Shown here piece by piece: positions 1 to 9,491 of a stretch of DNA of 64,000 bases; within the stretch, counting starts at the first letter, position 1, and each line of letters opens with the position of its first letter. Position numbers and translations under genes: made by a program. Under the pieces are notes generated by a model. The model was not told where the DNA came from. It saw only the letters and a list, made by a program, of their open reading frames with translations, and ran no database searches. Location: positions 372,001 through 436,000 of the forward strand of contig OW569363.1 in NCBI GenBank assembly GCA_937625935.1. Direction: 5' to 3'. The DNA comes from Tetramitus jugosus (Eukaryota; Heterolobosea; Eutetramitea; Acrasida; Vahlkampfiidae).

Positions 1-2
1 TT

Positions 3-677
3 TGCTTACAGCAGAGTATCGACGCTGCCATTAGAGACAGAGCATCAATTTTACAGTGTCCACTGTGTCGAACGCCTGTACTTGAACAATTGGATGAAAG
101 TGCGGCCAATGTATTAAAACCAAATGTCGTACTTTCTCAATTGTTATCCAGCGTGTTTCCACAAGAGTATCAACAAAGAATTGAAGAAGTGAAGCAAGAT
201 GCCGAAGAGTACAATCAAACTCAAATTATAGGTGAGAGTTTGTACATTGGAAATAGACATTCACTCCGGGCGAGAAGAGGAGATGAATCGGACAATGTTC
301 ATGAGTGGACCTGCTTTGTTCGCATGGATACCAGCGAAAAGACTGAAAAGTATATTGACAAGGTGATTGTGGATTTACATCCAACATTTTCACCCAGTAG
401 GATTACATTAAGTCGTCCACCGTTTGAGGTGAGAAGATTGGGTTGGGGAATTTTCCAGATCCACGTACAAGTGTTCTGGAAATCTTGCTATCAAAAACCG
501 CCAGAGAAATTCTCTTGGCTGTTGTCATTTGACGGTGTCGGCGATTTCACCTCTCACGATGTTCAATTTGTAACAAGGAAAATTCCAGGTGCAATACAAC
601 AACCTCAAGACAGTGACGAAACGGTTCAACCTCTAGATGATGTCGATGAAGATATGAGCGACTCTGATGGCGAATAA
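3..677 (+). CDS. RING finger plus YEATS domain protein (5' truncated by window edge)
   Basis: The frame is open from base 3, so the N-terminus lies outside the window. The first visible residues end a RING finger: a Cys, a short spacer, then CPLCR at about residues 20-24. About 50 residues later comes a YEATS fold with HEWTCFVR, then a strand containing VDLHPTF, then RPPFEVRRLGWGIF and a WKSCYQKP segment that matches the YEATS core. The C-terminus is acidic (EDMSDSDGE). YEATS domains read acylated histone lysines, and RING domains usually recruit E2 enzymes, so a chromatin-linked ubiquitin ligase is the likely role. That role is inferred from the domains. The E3 part cannot be judged in full because the first zinc ligands are missing. 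The frame contains no internal intron signal. Confidence 0.8.
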   Translation, partial: CLQQSIDAAIRDRASILQCPLCRTPVLEQLDESAANVLKPNVVLSQLLSSVFPQEYQQRIEEVKQDAEEYNQTQIIGESLYIGNRHSLRARRGDESDNVHEWTCFVRMDTSEKTEKYIDKVIVDLHPTFSPSRITLSRPPFEVRRLGWGIFQIHVQVFWKSCYQKPPEKFSWLLSFDGVGDFTSHDVQFVTRKIPGAIQQPQDSDETVQPLDDVDEDMSDSDGE

Positions 678-810
678 TTTGGTTATTCGTTCGAAATTAG
701 CTCAATGAGATATCTGTATCGTGGACGCTATTTATAGATGAGGCCTTGAGCTTGAAATAAAAGGTCAACCGAGTTGCGTAATACTTTGATCAACCAACAA
801 ACAGAGCAAC

Positions 811-2373
811 ATGAAAACAGATAGTCAAAGCATAGAGACTGATAGACATCAGCAATCCCATTCCTCTCAAGGCAAATCAAAAGTTCACCAAAATTTTCAT
901 ATTGAAGAAGTGTTGGATCATGAGAACCAACCTGAACCTTCTCGGACCAATCTCGTTCATCAGGTTCACATGAGTAAAGGAGCGAAGAACATTGATGGTA
1001 AAGGTCATCATCATGATAAGAGAGCCTTACAACATAGAATGGCAAAGAAACAGTTGGATGTCACTCCATATCGACAATTGTTTGAAGAGATGGGTGCAGT
1101 TCAGGTACCGTATGATACTTCTATGAAAGCCATAGTCAGATACTTTTGCAAAGAAGCAACATCAATTGATCCATTCTACATTGTGGATTTGTCTCATTTT
1201 GCACGACAATATCTGCAATGGGAGAAGTTTCTGCCTCGGGTGATACCGTTCTATGCAGTGAAAAGTAACCCAAGTGAACACGTTCTAAAAGTTATGTCTG
1301 AACTTGGTGGATGCTTTGATTGTGCTTCTCCAAATGAGCTTGATCTGGTCATGAAACATAGGGTAGATCCAGCAAAGAATATCGTGTATTCTCATCCTTG
1401 CAAACAAATAGAGCATATCAAGTATTTTAAAGAGAAAGGCGCTGAACTCACTGTTATCGACAATGAAGATGAGTTGTTGAAACTAAAGGAACATTGGCCT
1501 GAAGCACGTATTCTGATTAGAGTAAGAACAGACGACTCTCATTCTGAATCGCCATTCAGTACCAAGTTTGGTGCGAGTGAAAAAGTGGCAGAGATCTTGA
1601 TCAAGAGAGGAAGAGAGCTTGGATTGAATATCGTGGGTACATCTTTCCATGTTGGTAGTAGTTGTACCGATGCTGCAGTGTATGTGAAATCTATCCATTC
1701 TGCTCGTTGTGTTTGGGACATTGCTGAAACGAATGGATATCAATTTACTGTTTTGGATATTGGAGGTGGTTTCTCAGGACATGACTATGATAATCCAAGT
1801 TTCGCAGAGGTTGCCCAAGAAATTCACGGTTTACTGGATCAAAAATTTTCTGCAAATGTTAGGATTATCGGTGAACCTGGCAGGTACTTTAGTGCAGCCA
1901 GTACCGTTCTCGTCACGAACATTGTTGCAAGGAGAGTCCAAACATCTGAATATCGACAATCTTACACCGGATTAGATCAAGCAAGTGACACGAAACAGCT
2001 TCCAGAGAGTGAAAGGGAAGATATGGAAGAGGTTCAACGTGCATCTTATCTCTACTACATCAATGATGGTATTTATGGCGCATTTAATGCCATTGTCTTT
2101 GATCACAAGGTATTCATCGTACATACTCTTACCCAAGAAGAAGTGAAAGATATTGAGACATGCAAGAGAGCAGAAGAACGCGAAAAACACAATTCCGTTA
2201 TCTGGGGTCCTTGTTGTGATTCCTTAGATTGTATAGCGCACAACATTAAGTTGCCTCTGTTATCTGCGGGCGATTGGATGTGGTTTCCAGATATGGGTGC
2301 ATACACAATAGCCAGCGCCACTAATTTCAATGGGTTCCATACAAACAAGAATCATTTTATTTGGAGGAAATAA
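811..2373 (+). CDS. ODC1: Ornithine decarboxylase (PLP-dependent, fold III)
   Basis: Ornithine decarboxylase makes putrescine from ornithine, the first step of polyamine synthesis in the cytosol. The 520-aa product has PFYAVKSN with the PLP-binding lysine at about K151, FHVGSS in the glycine loop region, the phosphate-binding GEPGRYF, and GPCCDSLD with the catalytic Cys at about C469. It ends with the GDWMWFPDMGAYT and FNGF blocks. An extra N-terminal segment of about 95 residues, rich in His, Gln and Lys, precedes the catalytic barrel and makes it longer than the usual 450-460 aa. ATG at 811 follows an AACAAAC-type leader. Both key catalytic residues are present, so an inactive antizyme-inhibitor type is unlikely. 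Related group IV decarboxylases acting on arginine cannot be fully excluded by eye. Confidence 0.93.
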   Translation: MKTDSQSIETDRHQQSHSSQGKSKVHQNFHIEEVLDHENQPEPSRTNLVHQVHMSKGAKNIDGKGHHHDKRALQHRMAKKQLDVTPYRQLFEEMGAVQVPYDTSMKAIVRYFCKEATSIDPFYIVDLSHFARQYLQWEKFLPRVIPFYAVKSNPSEHVLKVMSELGGCFDCASPNELDLVMKHRVDPAKNIVYSHPCKQIEHIKYFKEKGAELTVIDNEDELLKLKEHWPEARILIRVRTDDSHSESPFSTKFGASEKVAEILIKRGRELGLNIVGTSFHVGSSCTDAAVYVKSIHSARCVWDIAETNGYQFTVLDIGGGFSGHDYDNPSFAEVAQEIHGLLDQKFSANVRIIGEPGRYFSAASTVLVTNIVARRVQTSEYRQSYTGLDQASDTKQLPESEREDMEEVQRASYLYYINDGIYGAFNAIVFDHKVFIVHTLTQEEVKDIETCKRAEEREKHNSVIWGPCCDSLDCIAHNIKLPLLSAGDWMWFPDMGAYTIASATNFNGFHTNKNHFIWRK

Positions 2374-2439
2374 AGGTTCCTGTCAGCACAACAATAAGCT
2401 CTAAAAAAGAACAGAAAATGAATCCTCAGTAAAAGTTCG

Positions 2440-2512
2440 TGGAGGCGCCGGGAATCGAACCCAGGACCTCTTCCATGCTAAGGAAGCGCTCTACCAACTG
2501 AGCCACGCCCCC
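2440..2512 (-). tRNA. tRNA-Ala (anticodon AGC)
   Basis: On the minus strand a complete cloverleaf can be read. The acceptor stem GGGGGCG pairs with CGCCTCC (one G-T pair), the D arm is GCTC/GAGC, the anticodon arm is CTTCC/GGAAG around loop TTAGCAT (AGC anticodon), and the T arm is CTGGG/CCCGG around TTCGATT. The A box and B box internal promoters are intact and there is no intron. A TTTT run just 3' of the gene (2431-2434 on the plus strand as AAAA) fits RNA polymerase III termination. LINE remnants begin about 35 bp upstream of its 5' end. Confidence 0.97.
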
Positions 2513-2544
2513 GATATATTAGGGGAAACACCAAAATTGATACA

Positions 2545-3263
2545 AAAAAACGAAAAAACGAAAAAACGAGGGTGCAGGCGTCATTGATTTTTCGTTTATG
2601 AGGTGTCCGTTTAGGGTGACCAGACAGTTGGAATGGTTCGTTGCCCAAGTCAAAAGTTACACACTTCACACAAAGGCAGTAGTGAAGAACCTCTATAGTC
2701 TAGACGATATGGATACGACATGTCCGAAGTGCAATTTCGAGCAAGAGACAGTTCTACACTGTCTTATCAACTGCCCCGTCGCAAGGATGGCCAGAATTTT
2801 GCTCGCAAAGGAAATTGCTGCGAAACTGAGTTCAATGGGACTGCACAAGTCACAATGCGTGGATGAATGGTTTGACAACCAACAGTGGTGCAACGGCAGG
2901 CGCACACCTAACGAGCAAAGGAAGACTGGGAAACAATACATGTTGGGTATGCTAGGTGTGGAAACGCAAGCCAAGAAACAAGTTGCCAAAGGGCTCAAAA
3001 AAAGTGGAATCAAGAAGGATATCGCCAAGAAGACAGCAAAACAGTTCGTGGATAATACTAAGAGGAGATGTGTTGAGGTGATGCTTCGCCTCTTCACAAC
3101 CTCCAAAGAGATGGCTGGTTGCTGATGCTCTACGAGCACCAGCAACAAACAATGCAAAAGTGACGGCATTCTGCCGTCATAAACAGCTACATCATGTGGA
3201 AGAGAAACAACAACGAATAAACAGCGCAACCATTGGTTGTATTAAAAAAAAAACGAAAAAACG
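2545..3263 (+). mobile_element. LINE-type retrotransposon 3' fragment with zf-RVT zinc finger
   Basis: A plus-strand frame (about 2598-3125) encodes the zinc-binding segment found after the reverse transcriptase of non-LTR elements: CPKC, eight residues, H, four residues, C, followed by PVARMA. The rest is Lys-rich. No complete reverse transcriptase lies upstream, so only the 3' part of an element survives. The fragment starts close to an A-rich repeat of AAAAAACG units at 2547-2570 and ends in another such run at 3243-3263, which looks like an element tail. Boundaries are approximate. No target-site duplication was identified by eye. Confidence 0.75.
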
Positions 3264-5495
3264 ATATCAAACACACAAGGGCCAGGCGGTGGTGATACGT
3301 CGCAACCACTATTCAGTGTGGTCGCTAATCAGTAAAGAAGTAGCTGCAAAGACCAATGAAATTGTCATTAGTGGCAACTGCAACAATGTGACCAACGAGG
3401 CACTGTTGAGTAAGGTAGTTGATTGCTGCAAGGAGTGGATCCAAAGAGCGTAAGTCAACAGAATTGGAGAGATTCCTAGCCTGGGTAGTTGTCAAGGAGG
3501 GAAAGGAGTGGGAATTCATCCGTGAATTCAATAAAGGTGGAATGATAGTGGGAGCAACAGCAAGACTCAATGGGAAAATGAGAGCAAAAAATGATTATTG
3601 GAGGAGCCAAGTCGGCACTTGCTCCTCCAAAATGGGCGGGAAAAGAGAACATAAATGGAGTAGAGATGCGAGGAAACTCTGCGATTGTATCCACCAAGGG
3701 TCCGACTTATGCACAGGCGATGATGGAGAAGCAGCCCTTGGAGAACACAAGAGTAAGACCATTTGTTCACCGAGAGCCTGATAGAGCGCTACAGATGAAA
3801 CACTCTATGGTATTACTTCAGCAGCAACTCAACGACCTGACTGACAGATATAGAGGGAGTATGAAGGACATACATGCACTTAAGAGAGAAGTCTCTAAGT
3901 TGAACGGGTTGTTCAAAGGGTTAACAAAGAGCACAATAGCTAGAAATGAACTACCAGCTCGCCAGAGTGAACCAATACAGCAAATTGAACCACCAATTCA
4001 ACAGAGTGAAGATATTGGAGAAACCGAGATCCGAGCAGAGTGTTCTCACCGAATAAGGGGACTCAAGAAGAGTCGTCAGACATCGATCAATAAGATGTTC
4101 CCTAATTTGAAGACTCCTGAAAGGCGAGGTAAGAAGGGAGCGTCCAGATATTACATTCACCTCTGACCCCTCCCTGCCTGTTTTGAATAAATTTGAATAA
4201 CACATTTTCCTGTAAATTCGAACGTTACATTAATTCTCCTACTAGTATTGGGATAATAAATTTCTCATGAGAGGGAAGAGGAACCCAACAAAGTTCATGT
4301 ATCTGCTACACCAAAGGGCACAGTCCATGTTCACAAGACTGTACCGTCAGTGATCATTGAACACGAGAGCGACAGTGACTTTGAATGAGTATCGCAGTAA
4401 TGTGGTACAACATTCGGGGCATAAGGAGAAAGCGCAATGACATCATTGCTTTACTCCAATCTTGCCCCGAAGTCGACATTCTAATGCTACAGGAAACTGA
4501 GTGTTCGAACGCATCAATTATTGAGTCCTTCAGGAGGCAACTTGAGATGAATGGATGTCTTCTGGTGAACAATAACCCAGATGATTACAAGAATCTGATT
4601 GAAGTTCTAGAGGAGTGGAATGCCAAGGAAAGTTTGTATTAGGAGGAGACCACAACACGGTTACAACATCAGTGGACAATACTGTTCAAAGCGTGGAAAG
4701 TATGTTGAACAATGGTGTGAGCAGTGACCATATACCCACTATGGTACGATTCAAATGGTTGATAACTGGCCCTAGATCTGGGGAGCAACATGAGAGAAAG
4801 TACAGGTTCCCAACGAAGGAGGACCCTCTGTGGACGAAATTCGCCCAGGATTTGGTGGATCAACTTGATACCAGTGTTCTTAGTGTAATGGAAGTGACAT
4901 GAACGATCTGATCACTAACAGACTCTCGGACAACAGGTATGATTTTATTCATTGGTTTGATTCTTTGTGACTCTACTAATAATAGCATGGATAATAGAGT
5001 GGTTCGAATAGTGAAGATCGTCAAATCTGACAACAGCGTTATGGTGCACGTCCAAGTGCTAAAGGATGGGTTCTTTGTAGGTTTGGAGCTGTGTTCAATG
5101 CGAGAGGTCAAGACACCAGTCATGACACTATCGTGTGACAATAAGGTACTTGACTGTGTTGATGTGCTCAGCTGGCACTTCCTTCACAAGCGAACAATTC
5201 ACTCTCACAACTCTGACCTGCCTTTTCCTCAACTTGTTGACCTCCTTCTTTGTCAGGTGGTACTTTTTGCTTGTTCGACCTTGCAGTTTTCAATTCCCAA
5301 AGATCGCTCCATAATTGACAATTTCGTGTCGCATTGCTACGGATGAATCTGTAAGAATCGACTGTAGTTTCTGTAAAGTTAACTGACGGAGACAGAGGCA
5401 AAAAATCAAAAGTGTAACCTCAAAGTCGGCAAGAATTTTTATTCGCGCATGGTTGTATGGAACAAAAAAAAACTCAAAAAAAAACTCAAAAAAAC
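3264..5495 (+). mobile_element. Decayed LINE: ORF1-like, then internally deleted APE-type endonuclease, A-rich tail
   Basis: About 3420-4166 encodes an ORF1-like protein in two frames, with a GPTYAQAM motif and a coiled-coil stretch (about 3800-3920), interrupted by at least one frameshift near 3590. About 4385-4640 is the N-terminus of an apurinic-type endonuclease (NIRGIRRKR, then LMLQETE with the metal-binding Glu). After a deletion, 4633-4770 carries GGDHN and SSDHIP, the later catalytic motifs, in another frame. The middle of the domain is missing. Reverse transcriptase is not recognisable. From about 4900 to 5460 nothing is certain; a minus-strand ILTDSS...YGAIF segment at 5290-5380 faintly recalls RNase H. 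A tail of A-runs separated by CTC or CG occupies 5463-5495. The element cannot move on its own. Confidence 0.7.
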
Positions 5496-5546
5496 GCAAT
5501 ATTACAATATTATAGTACCATCACATTAGCAAATCACTACGGACCG

Positions 5547-5700
5547 CACAAGAATGACTTGGCGCACTAAGGGAAGTTCATATTCGGAGGAGATCATAAT
5601 ACTGTCTCGCTTGTTATGGATAGGACTGCAGCTGATGGAAGCTCATCAGCAATATTGTGGAGAAGAATTTCTCTATTTCTTCTATCAGTCTGATTCAATA
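5547..5700 (+). mobile_element. Third LINE endonuclease scrap
   Basis: A short frame contains FIFGGDHNTVSLVMD at 5577-5621, the same GGDHNTV motif as the copy at 4640, but the flanks differ. It is then interrupted by a stop at 5697. It therefore represents another, diverged endonuclease copy of the same LINE family. Ends are approximate. Confidence 0.6.
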
Positions 5701-6733
5701 ACAGAGCTACGATGATATTATAAGGAGGTATGAGCTGAGTCCCACTAGATCTCTATATCTATTGAAGAACAACGCTGTTTTCAACTGGAATTATTTGAAG
5801 AGACGGAATACGACAATTTTTATGAACGAGAAATATTTACATTCTTCAAGTGTAATGTTCAAATGTCTCTCACTTCAATATTGGGTGGATGCAGAATAAA
5901 TCATCTCATTATTAGTACCAATTTTGTTTTTGAATTAAACATTTTCATTTAAACCTTATCTTTCATACAACTGAAAATATTTCTATCGTCAATCACATAG
6001 GCATCCCTTAAAACACATATCTATAGACGAAATGATGGTAAAATTTATGATCAGTCGCGACTCCTGAGTATTCATTCAGGGGAGGAAAAGACTTAAAATT
6101 ATTTCTAAAGTTGCTCGCGACTATACTGTAATTGGTACGGGACATGTAAATTCCTACGATATGTTGAATCAGAAGTCTACTCATCTGAATGTCTCTTGGA
6201 GATACTTTCTTGATGAAGATGGCGCTCATCAACAGTGAGATTTGTTATTTTAAAGTTTGTGTGAGAACTGGAAGCGAATTTTCAATAGATTATATCCAAC
6301 AAGACTTTCTGTGTCATATGTGTGATATATTGTCCGAAGATTATTCAAGACTCAAAAGTGGCGAGGTCAAATTATCTCGTGAAGGGAAGAGGAAAGTAAA
6401 TAATCGATAAAGAATATTATTTACTGAAGAAATGTCCGGTCAACAGCTCTTGACTCATATTCCGGAAATGTATTGAAATGAGTCAAAATTTTTACGGAAC
6501 TTAATTCTCTCAGAATTATTCAATGTCATTTTCTTCAGGTGCATGTCGTGGGTTGAAAACTGTTGGTGACCAGCAGTTAACAAAAAATTGTAAACACGTC
6601 ACACCACAAAATCGCAAAGAACAACATCCAAACAAAGACAGACAACGCATGTTGAAATATTATCGATAAACAGAGAGACACTTCATTATTTGTCAAAAAC
6701 AGTAACCCCCGACCCAAAACGAAAAAAAAAATC
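5701..6733. other. Non-coding stretch with no convincing gene
   Basis: This AT-rich stretch has many stops in all frames. The only ATG-initiated plus-strand frame of note is 6189-6410 (73 aa), which I do not recognise and which may be part of retroelement debris. The last 150 bases, rich in AAC and CAA runs, look like the promoter and leader of the carboxypeptidase gene at 6734. Confidence 0.5.
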
Positions 6734-8311
6734 ATGACACCACAACATTCAACATCTGCACTCCCCACCATTTCTCCTCTGCTGCGCAGACTGCTGCTCA
6801 TCGTGACTCTCTTCAGCACCATTCTCCTTTCTCATCATGCATCATCATCATCATCGTACACTCCATCCTTTTCACAGTATCACAATTATGCTGAATTGAC
6901 TCAAATGTTGCAATACTTTGAATCTCAATATCCAATGCAAACTCGTTTGTTCTCTATTGGAAAATCGGTTGAAAACAGAGAAATGCACATGATTCAATTG
7001 TTCAACAATGATGATTCAACAACTGCAACAACTACTACAACTACTACAACTGCAACATCATCTGCAAGTACAACTTTAACTGCATCACAATTATTGTTGT
7101 TGAATGATTATTTGATGAAAAGAAGACCCAATTTTCGATTCGTGAGCAATATGCATGGTGATGAACCGATGGGCAAGGAACTCATTTTGCGAATGACTCA
7201 ATACTTGTTGTCCATGTCGTCGTCATTATCATCATCAGATACTGGTACTAGTAGTAGTAGTGATGAAAGTAAGAGAGTACAACGCCTTCTATCCAATGTC
7301 AACGTTTATATGCTACCGTGCTACAACCCTGATGGATATGAAAAGTCAACGCGAACGAATGCCAATGGATATGATCTCAATCGAAACTTTCCAGATCAAT
7401 TCATCACGAACAATGAACCGATTCAACCGGAGACTCAAAACATGATGAACTTTATCGGAAATTCTTCTCATTTTGTGTTGTCTTCCGTCATGCACGGAAG
7501 CAGTCTTGTTGCCAGTTATGGATACGATGGAAATCCACAGGGATCATCCGTCAGTCGCATCTACAGTGCCAGTCCAGATGATGCTCTCAACATTTATTTG
7601 GCCAATTTGTACAGCAAGGCACACAAGAAGATGAGTTACAAGGAATACAATAGTGAATTTGGTGGAGCACCAAACTATGGTGTGACCAATGGTGCCTACT
7701 GGTTTCCATTGTACGGGGGCATGCCAGATTACAATTATAAATATGGTCAGCCGTGCAATGAGATTACATTGGAAGTGTCCTTGACGAAAACACCGGACAG
7801 GAATCAGTTGAGTACATTCTGGAACGACAATTTTGAGAGTATGATGCAATTTATGGAACAATCGTATCAGTGCACTCTGGGTGGTGTCATCTATTACAAT
7901 TCATCGAGTAGTACGAGTAATGACATTCAGATTCTCAATCAACAGAGAATCAATGTTCACATCACAGGTGTCAATGGTCACAATGTGTCCACGACAGATG
8001 GTGTCTACTATCGTATGCTCGTGCCTGAAGTGTCCTACAATGTAACCTTCTTCACAGACGACTTTGACCTCGTATACAAGGTGTGCAATGTAAAGATTGA
8101 GGATGCAAGCAAGAGAACATCGATTCTTCGCATTGACGTGCCCATGAGAAATCTCACATCTGGCGCACCGCATCAAGTGGCTCAGTTGCCATGTGATGCG
8201 ACGTTGGTGACTGAACCAGAGACCTCGGTTTCAACTGCTGGCAGAATACGACATTCAAATCTTGCTTTCGTTGCCGTTATCCTATCACTATGTCTCTTTA
8301 TTGTGGCATAA
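6734..8311 (+). CDS. Secreted or membrane-anchored M14 metallocarboxypeptidase (CPD/CPM/CPE-like)
   Basis: Regulatory-type carboxypeptidases remove C-terminal basic residues in the secretory pathway or at the cell surface. The 525-aa product opens with a hydrophobic signal segment (about residues 16-33). Catalytic landmarks follow in order: MHGDEPMG with zinc ligands H141 and E144, PCYNPDGYE, DLNRNFPDQF, the third zinc ligand in VMHGSS at H254, YGGMPDYNY, and NEITLEVS with the general base at E347. This order and the NRNFPDQF block mark subfamily M14B. A transthyretin-like domain follows (about 375-480). A Thr/Ser tract at about 97-113 interrupts the N-terminal part. The last 20 residues are hydrophobic, so a GPI signal or a tail anchor is possible. 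Usual HGNE is HGDE here, which keeps both ligands. Confidence 0.9.
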   Translation: MTPQHSTSALPTISPLLRRLLLIVTLFSTILLSHHASSSSSYTPSFSQYHNYAELTQMLQYFESQYPMQTRLFSIGKSVENREMHMIQLFNNDDSTTATTTTTTTTATSSASTTLTASQLLLLNDYLMKRRPNFRFVSNMHGDEPMGKELILRMTQYLLSMSSSLSSSDTGTSSSSDESKRVQRLLSNVNVYMLPCYNPDGYEKSTRTNANGYDLNRNFPDQFITNNEPIQPETQNMMNFIGNSSHFVLSSVMHGSSLVASYGYDGNPQGSSVSRIYSASPDDALNIYLANLYSKAHKKMSYKEYNSEFGGAPNYGVTNGAYWFPLYGGMPDYNYKYGQPCNEITLEVSLTKTPDRNQLSTFWNDNFESMMQFMEQSYQCTLGGVIYYNSSSSTSNDIQILNQQRINVHITGVNGHNVSTTDGVYYRMLVPEVSYNVTFFTDDFDLVYKVCNVKIEDASKRTSILRIDVPMRNLTSGAPHQVAQLPCDATLVTEPETSVSTAGRIRHSNLAFVAVILSLCLFIVA

Positions 8312-8365
8312 ATAAGCTTGTGCGACAATAATTGGAATAACAAATCTGAATCTTTAATGTTGTAT

Positions 8366-9355
8366 TTACTCTTGTTGTTGAGGTTCTTGTTGTTGTTGTG
8401 TTCCGAAGGGATATTGAACATGGGTCAGTTTTTCACTCAGATCAAAGAGTGCTGCAGCCACTGTCATATCTTTGGCATAGCTGTTGGGTTCAAGCTCGGC
8501 ACAATCAGAACAAAACAGACCACCCTTATCATTCAATTCTTCACTCACGGCGCAATACACTGTTGTGGCTGCACCTTGGGCAATTGATTTCAAGAAGGGA
8601 GTGGCCAAAGCATATCCAACAGTAGACATTGTACTTTCTCTGCCCAAATCCGTCTTGATCACACCAGGATGCAAAGAGTTAACCGTTATATTGACATTAT
8701 CAGCCTTCAATCGCTTGTAAAGCTCCTTTGTGAACAAAATATTGGCCAATTTGCTTTGACCATACGCAGAGAAGGCACTGTACGATCTCTTCTCATAATT
8801 GAGATCATCAAGATCAATTGCACCCATCTTGTGACCCATGGATGAAACATTGACAATTCTACCCTGTGTATTCTCGTTATTCGCAGTCTCCTTCATCAAC
8901 TCCAACAATTGCAGTGTCAATGCAAAGTGTCCCAGATGATTAATTCCGATCTGTGTTTCGAATCCATCTGTTGTTCTTGCCAATGGACATGCCATCTGAC
9001 CTGCATTGTTGATCAAGATGTGCAATCGATTGAATCGTTGCTTGTACTCTGTTGCAAACTTGGAAACAGAGCTCAAATCTGCCAAATCGAGCTCCATGAT
9101 GTGCAATTCACCCTTCTTGTCATTCAAGTCAAATGAAGCTTGCGTATTTTCTTCTCCAATCGATAGAATTCTCTTTGAAGCTTCATCCATCTTGGTCTTG
9201 TTTCTCGAGGCCATGACCACTGTGGCACCACTGTAGTAGAGAGCCTTGACAGTTTCTTCTCCGATTCCACCAGAACTTCCAGTGACGATAATGTGCTTTC
9301 CAGTGAGGTCCTTGCCTTTGACTTCGAGTGCTGCTGTTGATGCTTTGTTACCCAT
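8366..9355 (-). CDS. Short-chain dehydrogenase/reductase, retinol dehydrogenase-like
   Basis: The 329-aa protein has the classical SDR pattern: TGSSGGIG at residues 25-32 for NAD(P) binding, an ASRN segment after the second strand that suggests NADP preference, NNAG in the fourth strand, a Ser in the VNVSS block, and the catalytic YGQSK. The size and the NSLHPGVIKTDLGR segment resemble the retinol dehydrogenase/WWOX-like group; the true substrate is unknown. ATG at 9355 gives MGNKAS at the N-terminus, which fits an N-myristoylation signal (Gly2, Ser6). The C-terminal tail is Gln-rich. It ends 54 bp from the carboxypeptidase stop, tail to tail. Confidence 0.88.
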   Translation of the reverse strand: MGNKASTAALEVKGKDLTGKHIIVTGSSGGIGEETVKALYYSGATVVMASRNKTKMDEASKRILSIGEENTQASFDLNDKKGELHIMELDLADLSSVSKFATEYKQRFNRLHILINNAGQMACPLARTTDGFETQIGINHLGHFALTLQLLELMKETANNENTQGRIVNVSSMGHKMGAIDLDDLNYEKRSYSAFSAYGQSKLANILFTKELYKRLKADNVNITVNSLHPGVIKTDLGRESTMSTVGYALATPFLKSIAQGAATTVYCAVSEELNDKGGLFCSDCAELEPNSYAKDMTVAAALFDLSEKLTHVQYPFGTQQQQEPQQQE

Positions 9356-9491
9356 TGTTGTTTTTCTTCTTGTTGTTGTTGTTGTGTTTGTTGTTCTGGG
9401 AAAGATGCGGTCTGAGAGGAGATATTCACCTTTTGCTTATTATTTTAATTCGAGGAGATTGTGCGCAGTTGTCGGCTCATAATTTTCCTAG

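Noticed and set aside
4939-5346. 135-aa plus-strand frame
   Set aside because: It starts at ATG but matches no family and lies inside LINE debris, with competing minus-strand frames.
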